A DNA stretch of 64,000 bases from Rhodobacteraceae bacterium DSL-40 (GTDB lineage Bacteria; Pseudomonadota; Alphaproteobacteria; Rhodobacterales; Rhodobacteraceae): positions 372,001 through 436,000 of the forward strand of contig QKPN01000002.1 of the NCBI GenBank assembly GCA_003258405.1, in the 5' to 3' direction. This document shows positions 1 to 7,876 of the stretch, piece after piece. The notes below the pieces were generated by a model. It had not been told where the DNA came from. It saw only the letters and a list, made by a program, of their open reading frames with translations, and searched no databases. Position numbers and translations under genes: made by a program. How positions within the stretch are numbered: the first letter of the stretch is position 1; the number at the start of each line of letters is the position of its first letter.

Positions 1-2
1 AC

Positions 3-308
<306 letters not shown>

Positions 309-564
309 ATCGCGTACACGATCTCAGCGCTGCGTTGCCACCCTGCACGATTTGACCCGCGGCAGGCGCTTCCGCGCCCGCCCGGGCAACCACTGACCGG
401 TTCCAGCCGAACGAGGGCATCTCCACGCTCCGCGGCCGCCGCGCATATCGCTCCGCCCCGAAGTTCGCCCCCTCCCGTCTGGCCAGTCTTGATCCGCCAC
501 CCCGATTTGCGCCACCTTCCGACCAAGCGGCCCCACCAGAAACCGCCGCGCCGGGAGGACCACC

Positions 565-1146
565 ATGACCATCAAATCGGACGTCGAATCCGCCAATGCC
601 GCCTATGCCGAAAGCTTCGGCGACAAGGCCGACCTCGCCCTACCGCCCGCGCGCGGCTTCCTGATCCTCACCTGCATGGATGCCCGCCTGGACCCGGCGA
701 AATACGCCGGCCTCGCCGAGGGCGACGCCCATGTCGTGCGCAACGCCGGCGGGCGGGCAACCGACGATGCGATCCGCTCGATGGTCATCAGCCACAAGCT
801 GCTCGGCACGCGCGAATGGTTCGTCATCCACCACACCGATTGCGGCATGCTGTTCTTCGACGATGGCCTGATGGGCGACCTGCTGGCCGGATCGCTGGAG
901 ACCGCCGAACTCACCCCGGAGGGCTTCCGCAACCGCTCCGAGCCCGGCGGCTCGACGGAAGGACGCTTCGTCAAGTGGCACACGATCGCCGACCAGGAGG
1001 CATCGGTGCTCGAGGACGTCACCCGCATCCGCCACCATCCGCTGGTGAACCCCGCGATCCCGATCTACGGCTATGTCTATGACGTCAAGACCGGCCGGAT
1101 GAACGAGATCGCCGCCGCGACCGGAGCGGGCCGGCCCAGAAGCTGA
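565..1146 (+). CDS. beta-class carbonic anhydrase
   Basis: A 193-residue zinc enzyme predicted to interconvert CO2 and bicarbonate in the cytoplasm. The zinc ligands are readable: Cys37 in the CMDAR motif (with Asp39/Arg41 dyad) and His90/Cys93 in HHTDC. The short length and the FFDD stretch after HHTDC place it in the compact clade found in actinobacteria and alphaproteobacteria, distinct from the larger enzyme at 52549. The start is set by the ribosome site GGGAGGACCACC just before ATG. It is followed by about 300 bp without a gene, so it is probably monocistronic. Confidence 0.88.
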   Translation: MTIKSDVESANAAYAESFGDKADLALPPARGFLILTCMDARLDPAKYAGLAEGDAHVVRNAGGRATDDAIRSMVISHKLLGTREWFVIHHTDCGMLFFDDGLMGDLLAGSLETAELTPEGFRNRSEPGGSTEGRFVKWHTIADQEASVLEDVTRIRHHPLVNPAIPIYGYVYDVKTGRMNEIAAATGAGRPRS

Positions 1147-1443
1147 CCGCGCCGCGGGTCCGGGTTGCCCGCGCCAATCGAACGTGTGGCAGCTTCAGCT
1201 CGAGGCGGCCGTCCGGCTGGCGCGCGAAAACCGTGGGGGGTAGTCCGCTCCGGAGCTGATCGCCCCCGGCCTCCTCTCTTCCCACGGCAAGCCGGCGCGC
1301 GGGGCCGCCCTCCGCATCGCCGCTCTTTCGGGTCTGCGACCCACTGCCGCGCAGCGAAAGCTCCTTCCGCCCCCCCGGAACCATCGCCTTCGCCGTGGCG
1401 TTCCGGCTATGATGCCCCGCCATCACTCGGGAGCCCGTTGCCC

Positions 1444-1974
1444 ATGCGTTCCGTCCTCATCGCCCTCTGTGGCGCCCTCGCGGCCTGCACCGGCAGCAGC
1501 TACCGCGACACCGGAACACCGATTGTCGCGCAGAGCGACTTCCAGCCGGAGCGCTACCTCGGCCTCTGGTATGAAATCGCCCGCTACCCGGTGTTCTTCG
1601 AGAAGGGTTGCACCGCCACCACCGCGGAATACGGCCGGATCGACGCCGAAACGATCAGCGTCCTGAACACCTGCCGGAAGGACACGCCCGACGGCCCGGC
1701 GGAAACCGCCGCCGGCAAGGCGAGCATCGTCGGCCCCGGCAAGCTCAAGGTGAAATTCGACCGCGTGCCCTTCGTCCGCGGCGATTACTGGGTGCTCTGG
1801 GTCGACGAGAGCTACCAGACCGCCGTGGTCGGCGTGCCCTCCGGCAGCGCCGGCTGGATCCTCGCCCGCACCCCCACGATCGACGCCGCCCGCCGGGCAA
1901 AGGCCGAAGCCGTGCTGGAAGCGAACGGCTACGATCCCTCCCGCCTCTACGACGTGCCGCAAGCCGCCAAGTGA
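1444..1974 (+). CDS. outer-membrane lipocalin lipoprotein (Blc-like)
   Basis: A 176-residue lipocalin. A short signal peptide ends in the lipobox LAAC (Cys15), so the mature protein should be lipidated and membrane anchored. The lipocalin signature G-x-W (GLWYEIARYP, residues 40-49) follows, and the C-terminal half carries the conserved YWVLWVDESYQ and second-Arg (ILARTP) strands. Bacterial Blc-type lipocalins bind lysophospholipids or fatty acids. The reading frame is open further upstream, but the lipoprotein signal fixes the start at the ATG at 1444. Confidence 0.87.
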   Translation: MRSVLIALCGALAACTGSSYRDTGTPIVAQSDFQPERYLGLWYEIARYPVFFEKGCTATTAEYGRIDAETISVLNTCRKDTPDGPAETAAGKASIVGPGKLKVKFDRVPFVRGDYWVLWVDESYQTAVVGVPSGSAGWILARTPTIDAARRAKAEAVLEANGYDPSRLYDVPQAAK

Positions 1975-2008
1975 GCCGGCCCGCCCGACGCCGGGCGAGC
2001 ACCCCGGA

Positions 2009-2341
2009 TCACGTCGCGAGTGGCGTTGCCCCGGTCTCGACCCGGTTGATCTTGCCGTCCTTCAGCGAGCAGGCCATGAGCACCGCCTCGCGCGTCCCGT
2101 CGGGATAGTCATTGATGGAATGCACGACGAGGATGTCGCTGTTCTCGTAGAGGCAGCGCCGCTCCCCCATCACCGTCCCGTGGGAGGCCGCCATCTTGCG
2201 AATCAGCTCCGAAAACTGCGCCTTGTCGAGCTCCGTCCCGGACTTGTGCCGCACGAAGACCGCATCATCGCTGTAGAGATCAAGGTAGGCGTCCATATCC
2301 ATGCCCGATATTGCCGCATTCATCTTCTCGAAGATCGCCAT
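2009..2341 (-). CDS. SnoaL/NTF2-like domain protein
   Basis: A 110-residue protein with the NTF2-like cone fold pattern: an N-terminal helix pair (AISGMDMDAYLDLYSDDAVFV), a middle helix around residue 45 and C-terminal strands with VNTR-like ending RVETG. Members are small hydrolases, isomerases or ligand-binding proteins; the substrate cannot be read. The upstream purine run GGGAGGGGGAGAAAA fixes the start at 2341. It is divergent from cutA with 160 bp between the starts and converges on the lipocalin gene. Confidence 0.7.
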   Translation of the reverse strand: MAIFEKMNAAISGMDMDAYLDLYSDDAVFVRHKSGTELDKAQFSELIRKMAASHGTVMGERRCLYENSDILVVHSINDYPDGTREAVLMACSLKDGKINRVETGATPLAT

Positions 2342-2501
2342 TTTTCTCCCCCTCCCTTGAGGAGGCCCGAGTATCCGCCTGAAATACGGCCCACGCAACT
2401 TTTCCGGAATGCACCACAACTCGCGCGACAAGGGTTGATGACAGCAATCGCGCCGGAGGGTAGCGTCCCTCCGCCACCGCCGAAGGAGGCCCGATTGCCC
2501 C

Positions 2502-2822
2502 ATGACCCTGATCGATGTCTGGATCAACTGCCCCGATGCCGCGACCGCCCGCCGGATCGCCGCCGCCCTCATCGAGCGGCGCCTTGCCGCGGCGGTCAAC
2601 ATCTTCCCCCCGGTCGAGAGCCTCTATCACTGGAAGGGTGCAATCGAATCGGCCCGCGAAATCCCGCTCCGCGCCAAGACCCGCGCCGACCTCTTCGCAC
2701 CGCTGGCCGCTGCCGCCCGCGCCCTGCATCCCTATGAAACGCCCGGCATCCACGCGGTGCCCGCCGTCGCCGTGACACCCGACTATCTCGCCTGGGCCTG
2801 CGCCGAGACGGAATCGCCCTGA
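2502..2822 (+). CDS. cutA: CutA divalent-cation tolerance protein
   Basis: A 106-residue protein with the hallmarks of CutA: SLYHWKG (residues 40-46; SxYxWxG in the family) and HPYETPG (76-82), in a ferredoxin-like fold that forms very stable trimers. The family is linked genetically to copper tolerance but its biochemical role is unresolved, and it has PII-like architecture. Full length. The ATG lies after GAAGGAGGCCCGATTGCCCC, a usable ribosome site. A CueR-controlled copper exporter is also present in this window at the far end (copA), with no linkage to this gene. Confidence 0.9.
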   Translation: MTLIDVWINCPDAATARRIAAALIERRLAAAVNIFPPVESLYHWKGAIESAREIPLRAKTRADLFAPLAAAARALHPYETPGIHAVPAVAVTPDYLAWACAETESP

Positions 2823-3425
2823 GACGGTCGGAGGCCGGTTTCCCCGGCAACCCTCCGCGAGGCGCCCGACTCACCCCACCACATGACAGGGTTCCGGATG
2901 ATCGAGCGAGGCCCGTCTCGGCATGGCAACCGGTCCCCTCCCCGCGCAGCGCCCGCCCTGGGAGCGCGAGGAAAGCGAAGGCTGCCACTTCCGCGTCACA
3001 CGTGTCAGCATCTGACAGCCGCTGTGGGAAGAGCGGCAGAACTGGCCGAGACTAGGCAAGAGTTCCACATTCCTGCCGGGAGTATCCACATGGAGTGCGC
3101 CCCCCCAGCCGACCGCAACTGCGGCGGTGTTCTCTGCCTTGACCAATACCCGCGTCCGAAGCTCGGGACGATGCTGTCGTTTACACATAAGGCAAGGCGA
3201 ATACATGAATCGGTTCCAATTCTTTTCATAAATATTTCTTGGTTGCCCCCCGGCGGAGGTTGATCACGCCACTTGCAAAACTCCGGAAGTCGGTGCATAT
3301 GAAATCCTGCGACGTTACCAAAATTCGGCCACTGTCTCCTATTCGGCTTCAGTCACGCGATTTTGCTCTGACCTTAGCCAGGCTGCCGCAGGTCCGCGGG
3401 CAGCACCACAAGAGGAGAATGCACG
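2823..3425. other. 603-bp intergenic region with likely leader of the cold-shock gene
   Basis: No coding frame here looks real. The last 200 bp are clearly poorer in GC than the surroundings, as expected for a promoter and a long untranslated leader of a csp gene. A possible promoter, TTGCAA (3275) and CATATG (3298) with a 17-bp gap, is weak evidence only. A small stem GCTGCC/GGCAGC (3382-3387 with 3399-3404) sits directly before the ribosome site AGAGGAGAA and could modulate translation of the cold-shock protein. Confidence 0.4.
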
Positions 3426-3635
3426 ATGGCCACCGGCACCGTGAAATGGTTCAACGCCACCAAAGGCTTCGGCTTCATCGCCCCTGAGGGTGGTTCCAAG
3501 GACGTTTTCGTCCACATCTCGGCGGTTGAGCGCTCTGGCCTCACCGGCCTCAAGGACAATCAGAAGGTCTCCTTCGATATGGAAACCGGCCGCGACGGTC
3601 GTCAGTCCGCGTCGAACCTGACCCTGATCGACTGA
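3426..3635 (+). CDS. CspA-family cold-shock protein
   Basis: A 69-residue single cold-shock domain (OB fold) that binds single-stranded nucleic acid and acts as an RNA chaperone. RNP1 (KGFGFI, residues 13-18) and RNP2 (VFVHIS, 27-32) are intact, and the start MATGTVKWFN is the family consensus. Preceded by AGAGGAGAATGCACG and followed at once by a strong intrinsic terminator, so it is a monocistronic unit. Whether it is cold-induced or constitutive cannot be read from the coding region; the long AT-richer leader would fit post-transcriptional control. Confidence 0.95.
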   Translation: MATGTVKWFNATKGFGFIAPEGGSKDVFVHISAVERSGLTGLKDNQKVSFDMETGRDGRQSASNLTLID

Positions 3636-3665
3636 GCCTCCCGCCAGGGATTGCTTCCGAATCAG

Positions 3666-3693
3666 AAAAGGCCCGCAATTCGCGGGCCTTTTT
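3666..3693 (+). terminator. intrinsic terminator after the cold-shock gene
   Basis: Perfect 11-bp stem AAAAGGCCCGC / GCGGGCCTTTT with a five-base AATTC loop, ending in a run of T. Located 31 bp after the csp stop codon. Confidence 0.92.
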
Positions 3694-4100
3694 CATGTCC
3701 GGGCTGATGGGCGCCTGACTTTTTCTGAGCCAGGCGCCTCTGCTTCTGATCTCGCCCGGGCGGTATGATCTTGCGACGGATCACGGTTCAGGCCCTTCCG
3801 GCCTCAACAGCCGTCACGCATTCTGCGGTTCCAGCAAACGAGCCTTCTGCTCAGAGCATCGCCCAATCGGTGAATCGCCATCCCTTCGGCGGTTCCGGCC
3901 TCCTGTCGCGCTTTTCGCGCTCCGGGACGGGGTTGCGGGGCGACGTGCGGGTCATGATCCTTCTCCGGGTTGTGTCCGAGGCCCCTTCTGGCCCCGGCTC
4001 CACGTGTCCCCGTCTTGCGGGGGACAGCGGGAAAACACCTCAGACCGCCGCAGAGTTCCAGACACGTTTCCGCGTGCGGCCGTGATCCGCCGCAGGAGGC
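3694..4100. other. 407-bp intergenic region
   Basis: Lies between the csp terminator and the end of the BrnA-type gene. Open frames exist but have no recognisable protein, no convincing ribosome site and composition unlike the neighbours. An inverted GCCAGGCGCC/GGCGCCTGAC pair (about 3709-3738) lies just past the terminator. I see nothing else. Confidence 0.3.
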
Positions 4101-4433
4101 TCATATCGGATCGCCCTTCCAGTCGTGGCTCGCCCGCCCCTCGATCTCGCGCGAGACCACGCAAAGCATGTAGGCCCGCAGCACCGCGTTCATCCGCGCC
4201 TGATAACCCGGCCCGTACGAGCGAAACCAGCGCGCGACATCCGCGTCAAAGGCCGCGGTGATCCGCACCTTCTTCTGGCGCGCGGGCATGTCGCGCTCGA
4301 TGTGATACCACGCATCCGGGATATGCCGGTCCTTGAGCCGGCTCTGCCGCAGCCATGTCTCGAGCTCGTCGAGCTCCATCATCAGCTGCGTATAGCTGCG
4401 CTCCTCGCGCCTCGTCCGCTTGCGCTCGGTCAT
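4101..4433 (-). CDS. BrnA-type antitoxin-like DNA-binding protein (orphan)
   Basis: A 110-residue basic protein. The C-terminal half has the BrnA antitoxin pattern: a strand KVRITAAFD, then DVARWFRSYGPGYQARMNAVLRAYM (written with family-typical W-F, G-x-G-Y-Q-x-R-x-N-x-V-L-R), which forms a ribbon-helix-helix dimer that binds its own promoter and the BrnT toxin. No BrnT-like gene precedes or follows it, so it is either an orphan antitoxin or a repressor with another role. The start MTERKRTRR is chosen because the longer frame upstream is unlike protein. Confidence 0.68.
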   Translation of the reverse strand: MTERKRTRREERSYTQLMMELDELETWLRQSRLKDRHIPDAWYHIERDMPARQKKVRITAAFDADVARWFRSYGPGYQARMNAVLRAYMLCVVSREIEGRASHDWKGDPI

Positions 4434-4564
4434 CCGGGTCCGTCCTCGTTTCGGAAAGCCGGAGCCAGTCTGGCACGCAAAGGTTAAGTCCGGCTTTTGC
4501 CGAAAACCATGCATATGGCGCGTGCATGCCCTGTGCATGGGTTGTGCATCCGCGGTGGCGGCCC

Positions 4565-5377
4565 TCAGCCCGCCGTTGCCTCCAGCGGATCGAGCAGCAT
4601 CCGCCCGCCGTCCACGGTCAGGATCTGCCCGGTCGTGAAGCGCGAGGCGGGTGAGGCGAGAAACAGGATCGATTCCCCGATTTCGCTGAATTCCCCGAGC
4701 CTTCCGAGCGGCACGACCTCACGGATCGCATCCGGAAGATCATCGACCTCGGGCATCGACTTGCCAAGCGAGTTGCCATAGATCCCGCCCGCCGCCACCG
4801 CATTCACCCGGATCCCGAAATCCGAAAGCGCCACCGCAAGACTCCGCGTCACCTGATCCAACGCCGCCGCCCCAACCGCGAAGGCAAGGAAGCGCGGCAG
4901 GCTGCGCTGGCCGAGAATCGAGCTGAGATTGATGATCGCCCGATCCGCCCGATCGGCGCCCTCCTCCTTGGCAAACCGGACCATCCGCTTCGCCGCCACC
5001 TGGCTAAGCCTCAGTGTTGAAACGACATTTTGTTCCAGTATCTCCTCGATCCTGTCTTCCGCCGGATCGAGAGGGTCGCCGGTCACAAGCAGCCGCGCCG
5101 CGTTGACGAGCACATGGAGATTGTCGTTCGCATCGAGCGTCTCGGCCATGAGGTTGGTCATGGTCAGCTTTTCGCGCAGATCGCCGCAGAAGGCTCGCGC
5201 CGAGCCGTCGAACCCAAGGCCGTTGACGCTGTCGACCTCGGCATCAAGCTTCTCTTCATCATGATCGGCCATGATGACCGAAGCCCCGGCCTTCACGAAC
5301 AGCCGCGCCGCGGCAAGCCCGATGCCATTGGCAGCCCCGGTGACGATGACGGACTTTCCCTGAAGGTCATTTGCCAT
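4565..5377 (-). CDS. SDR-family protein lacking the catalytic Tyr/Lys
   Basis: A 270-residue Rossmann-fold protein of the classical short-chain dehydrogenase/reductase family. The cofactor motif TGAANGIG (residues 13-20), the acidic D40 region, the NVV strand and the C-terminal GQILTVDGG are all present, as is the Ser pair 152-153. The catalytic YxxxK, expected 13 residues after the Ser, reads FAVGA at 166-170, so both the proton-donor Tyr and the Lys are gone. It should still bind NAD(P) but is not expected to catalyse the usual oxidoreduction. A binding, regulatory or pseudoenzyme role is inferred. Full length and without frameshift. Confidence 0.83.
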   Translation of the reverse strand: MANDLQGKSVIVTGAANGIGLAAARLFVKAGASVIMADHDEEKLDAEVDSVNGLGFDGSARAFCGDLREKLTMTNLMAETLDANDNLHVLVNAARLLVTGDPLDPAEDRIEEILEQNVVSTLRLSQVAAKRMVRFAKEEGADRADRAIINLSSILGQRSLPRFLAFAVGAAALDQVTRSLAVALSDFGIRVNAVAAGGIYGNSLGKSMPEVDDLPDAIREVVPLGRLGEFSEIGESILFLASPASRFTTGQILTVDGGRMLLDPLEATAG

Positions 5378-5408
5378 CGCCTAGCCCCGCGGCCCGGCCC
5401 GCCCGAGA

Positions 5409-5705
5409 TCAGCCACAATAGACATCCTTGATGGTGTCATCCGTGCCGATGGTGATGTTGAGCCGATCGCCGATGAACTCCTCCGTCACCGCAGCACCGG
5501 GGAAGAGCACCCGGGCATCCTTCGGGAGATCGGCGTCGTTGAGGACAGTCACCCGCTGGCCGACCATCTTCTCGTACGGCGCGGCGTTGCACGTGTCGGA
5601 GCCTGAAGCCAGAGGAGCTTCGACGGTCTCCGTCTTGATCGAACTCGTGCAGGCGGCAAGGGCAGCAAACAGCCCTACTCCGAGCGCGCGGGGAAGAAGC
5701 AGCAT
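5409..5705 (-). CDS. I78-family peptidase inhibitor lipoprotein
   Basis: A 98-residue lipoprotein: signal peptide of about 19 residues ending in LAAC, then a compact domain bounded by two cysteines (CNAAPYEKMVGQ ... KDVYCG) with a central PGAAVTEEF and RLNI strand. That pattern is the peptidase inhibitor I78 fold (potato-inhibitor-I-like), thought to inhibit serine proteases in the periplasm. The ribosome site GGAGGTTCCCAC fixes the start at 5705. It lies 31 bp upstream of the SDR gene on the same strand, so the two may be co-transcribed. Confidence 0.82.
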   Translation of the reverse strand: MLLLPRALGVGLFAALAACTSSIKTETVEAPLASGSDTCNAAPYEKMVGQRVTVLNDADLPKDARVLFPGAAVTEEFIGDRLNITIGTDDTIKDVYCG

Positions 5706-5926
5706 GTGGGAACCTCCGGTCTTCATATCGCAGAAGGCAACCATGTGCGGCGCAGCTCGGTCAAGCGAAAGCAACGGCACTACGGCAACCCTGTTAACAT
5801 ACCCGGCCTGGCACGATGGAGCGGCCTTCTCCGGATCCGCATCAATACAGGATTTTCATTCCGGAACAAACGCTTGCGGGCGCCACAACCGCAGGGGAAG
5901 CACCACATGTCGGCGGAGGGACGCTC

Positions 5927-6031
5927 ATGAATTTGAACACCCGCGCCACCGCCGCCAATTTCATTATTAAAGGAAGCGCATCCGGCGCGACGATTCGATG
6001 GCACACCATCGATGAATTGTTCGGGGCTTGA
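5927..6031 (+). CDS. possible 34-residue small protein
   Basis: A short open frame with a very good ribosome site (GGCGGAGGGACGCTC before ATG) in a stretch of more than 300 bp that has no other gene. It encodes MNLNTRATAANF... ending DELFGA, without a membrane segment or known motif. The composition is less GC-rich than neighbours. It could be a real small protein, a leader peptide for the sulfotransferase cassette downstream, or chance. Confidence 0.3.
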   Translation: MNLNTRATAANFIIKGSASGATIRWHTIDELFGA

Positions 6032-6116
6032 GCGGCATTACTGCAAGACGCCGTAAAGTTCCATGTCGTGTCGGCTTCGACTCCTTTTGGGAGAAACCTG
6101 TTATATGGAGATTACC

Positions 6117-6371
6117 ATGTGGCAACCGTTCCGCATGCGACTTAACCTGTTCTGCATTCCGGCAGCCGCCCTCGTGGCGTTCTTCCTTGCCAGTGTACCC
6201 GATGCAGCGCAGGCGTACGTGGGGCCCGGCGCCGGGCTGACCGCCATTGGCAGCGTGCTCGCGCTCCTCGCCGCCGTCGGCCTCGCGATCGTTGGCTTCA
6301 TCTGGTATCCGCTGAAACGTCTTTTCAAGCGCAGCTCCACCCCCGCCGTCGGTGAGGGAGAGCGGAAGTGA
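6117..6371 (+). CDS. small membrane protein of the YVGPGAGL type
   Basis: An 84-residue protein. Residues 7-33 look like a cleavable signal peptide (ending AQA), followed by the motif AYVGPGAGL and a long hydrophobic helix (about 40-62) ending in WYPLKRLFKR, a positively charged cytoplasmic tail. The start at 6117 follows GGAGATTACC; an in-frame ATG at 6105 is the alternative. Small proteins with this signature occur beside sulfotransferase-type surface-glycan genes; the function is unknown. It overlaps the next gene by four bases (GTGA), implying translational coupling. Confidence 0.72.
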   Translation: MWQPFRMRLNLFCIPAAALVAFFLASVPDAAQAYVGPGAGLTAIGSVLALLAAVGLAIVGFIWYPLKRLFKRSSTPAVGEGERK

Positions 6372-7876
6372 CATTGCTTGCGCTGATTGCCGGCTGCCTT
6401 GCCTTCATCGCCGTTCTGCGCGTCACGAATGCGGTCGCGGTGACCGGTCAGGCTGCGAGAACGGCCCAGCAGGCCGCTGCAGTCATGCAGTCGCGCGAGC
6501 TCTCCGACGATGAGAAGGAGGCGCATGTGCGCAGGGCCTCCGCGCATCTCCTTCGCAGCTTCGCCGGCATCACCCTGATCGGCGCCGCCGCTCTGCTGGC
6601 GCCGGCCGCAATCCTCTGGGGCGGGCAGTCGCTCGGGATTCTCCGAATGGAGGAGGCGCTCGAGATGGCGCTGGGTTGGCCGTTCCTGCTTGGCACGACG
6701 GCCTTCGCGCTCGGCGGATGGGGCGTAGCCCGCGCGCTGCGCACCTCCGATGAAGCCGTGTCGGCAGACCAGCGGACCGGCCCCGCAGGCGTTCCCTACG
6801 GCGCTGTCGACCGCGCCTTGCACAGCTTTGCCTTCCGCAATCCGGACCTGCAGAAGAACCTCGCGGACATGGAAACGCGGCTCTATCGGCGTTCCATTGA
6901 TCCGGAACGCACCAGAAAGCCGGTCTTCGTGACATCACTGCCGCGTGCAGGTACCACCGTGATGCTCGACATGCTGGCAAAGCTCCCCGAGTTCGCCTCG
7001 GCGACCTACCGGCACATGCCGTTCACCCTGACGCCGCTGCTCTGGGGCCACATCACCGGCGCGATGCAGCGCAAGGCAGAGGTGAGCGAGAGAGCCCATG
7101 GCGACGGGATCGAGATCGGTTTCGACAGCCCGGAAGCCTTCGAGGAGATGGCCTGGCTTGCCTTCTGGCAGGATCACTATCACGACGACCGCATCGTTCC
7201 CTGGAAAGCAGATGAGAGCCACCCGGAGTTCGAGGCATTCTTCCGCCAGCACATGGCAAAGATCGTCGCGAGCCGCGCCGGTGGCGGCGCAACCCGCTAC
7301 CTCTCGAAGAACAATGCCAATATCGCGCGCCTGCCGCTGCTCGAGCGACTGGTTCCGGACGCGACAATCGTCGTGCCGGTCCGCAACCCCTGGGCCCATG
7401 CCGCCTCGCTCCAGCGGCAGCATCTGCGGTTTCTCAAGCTCCATGACGAGGATACGTTCGCGCGCGCCTACATGGAGGGTCTTGGCCACTTCGAGTTTGG
7501 CAGAGCCTTGAAGCCGATCGCCTTTTCCTCCACCGCCCATGACATCGCGGCGGCCGGCGAGCTCGAGTTCTGGCTTCGTTACTGGGTCGATGCCTACCAG
7601 ACCGTGCTCGAAACGGCGGGGCCTCAGGTGATCTTTGTTGATCATGATGCGCTCTGCCGCGCGCCGGGATCTGTCCTGCCCGCGCTCGCCGACGCTCTCG
7701 ATATCGACACCGCCAAACTGCTGGCCGCCGGCCAGGGGCTGCGCGCCCAGAGTTCGGTAGCTGTGCCGAAGGCGCCCGCCGAGCTCATTGCCCATGCACA
7801 GGCGCTCCACGGCGAGCTCGTCGCCCTTTCCGTCCATCCGCGTGACGCGGAACCGAAGAGACTTGTGAGCCTCTAG
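6368..7876 (+). CDS. membrane-anchored sulfotransferase
   Basis: A 502-residue protein. The N-terminal 125 residues hold about three hydrophobic segments (near 1-18, 64-86, 102-122); the rest is a PAPS-dependent sulfotransferase domain. The 5'-phosphosulfate loop is LPRAGTT (191-197), a likely catalytic region contains the KNNAN strand, and the 3'-phosphate motif is VVPVRNPWAHAASLQRQH. It would transfer sulfate from cytoplasmic PAPS to an acceptor near the membrane, for instance a lipid-linked glycan; the acceptor is unknown. GTG start overlapping the upstream stop; the next gene starts directly after its stop. Confidence 0.82.
   Translation: MTLLALIAGCLAFIAVLRVTNAVAVTGQAARTAQQAAAVMQSRELSDDEKEAHVRRASAHLLRSFAGITLIGAAALLAPAAILWGGQSLGILRMEEALEMALGWPFLLGTTAFALGGWGVARALRTSDEAVSADQRTGPAGVPYGAVDRALHSFAFRNPDLQKNLADMETRLYRRSIDPERTRKPVFVTSLPRAGTTVMLDMLAKLPEFASATYRHMPFTLTPLLWGHITGAMQRKAEVSERAHGDGIEIGFDSPEAFEEMAWLAFWQDHYHDDRIVPWKADESHPEFEAFFRQHMAKIVASRAGGGATRYLSKNNANIARLPLLERLVPDATIVVPVRNPWAHAASLQRQHLRFLKLHDEDTFARAYMEGLGHFEFGRALKPIAFSSTAHDIAAAGELEFWLRYWVDAYQTVLETAGPQVIFVDHDALCRAPGSVLPALADALDIDTAKLLAAGQGLRAQSSVAVPKAPAELIAHAQALHGELVALSVHPRDAEPKRLVSL

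Noticed and set aside
2823-3425. Possible riboswitch or structured RNA before the cold-shock gene
   Set aside because: Only one short hairpin at the ribosome site is visible; no riboswitch motif recognised.
3765-4085. 106-codon plus frame after the csp terminator
   Set aside because: No ribosome site, no homologous pattern, low-complexity residues; treated as intergenic.
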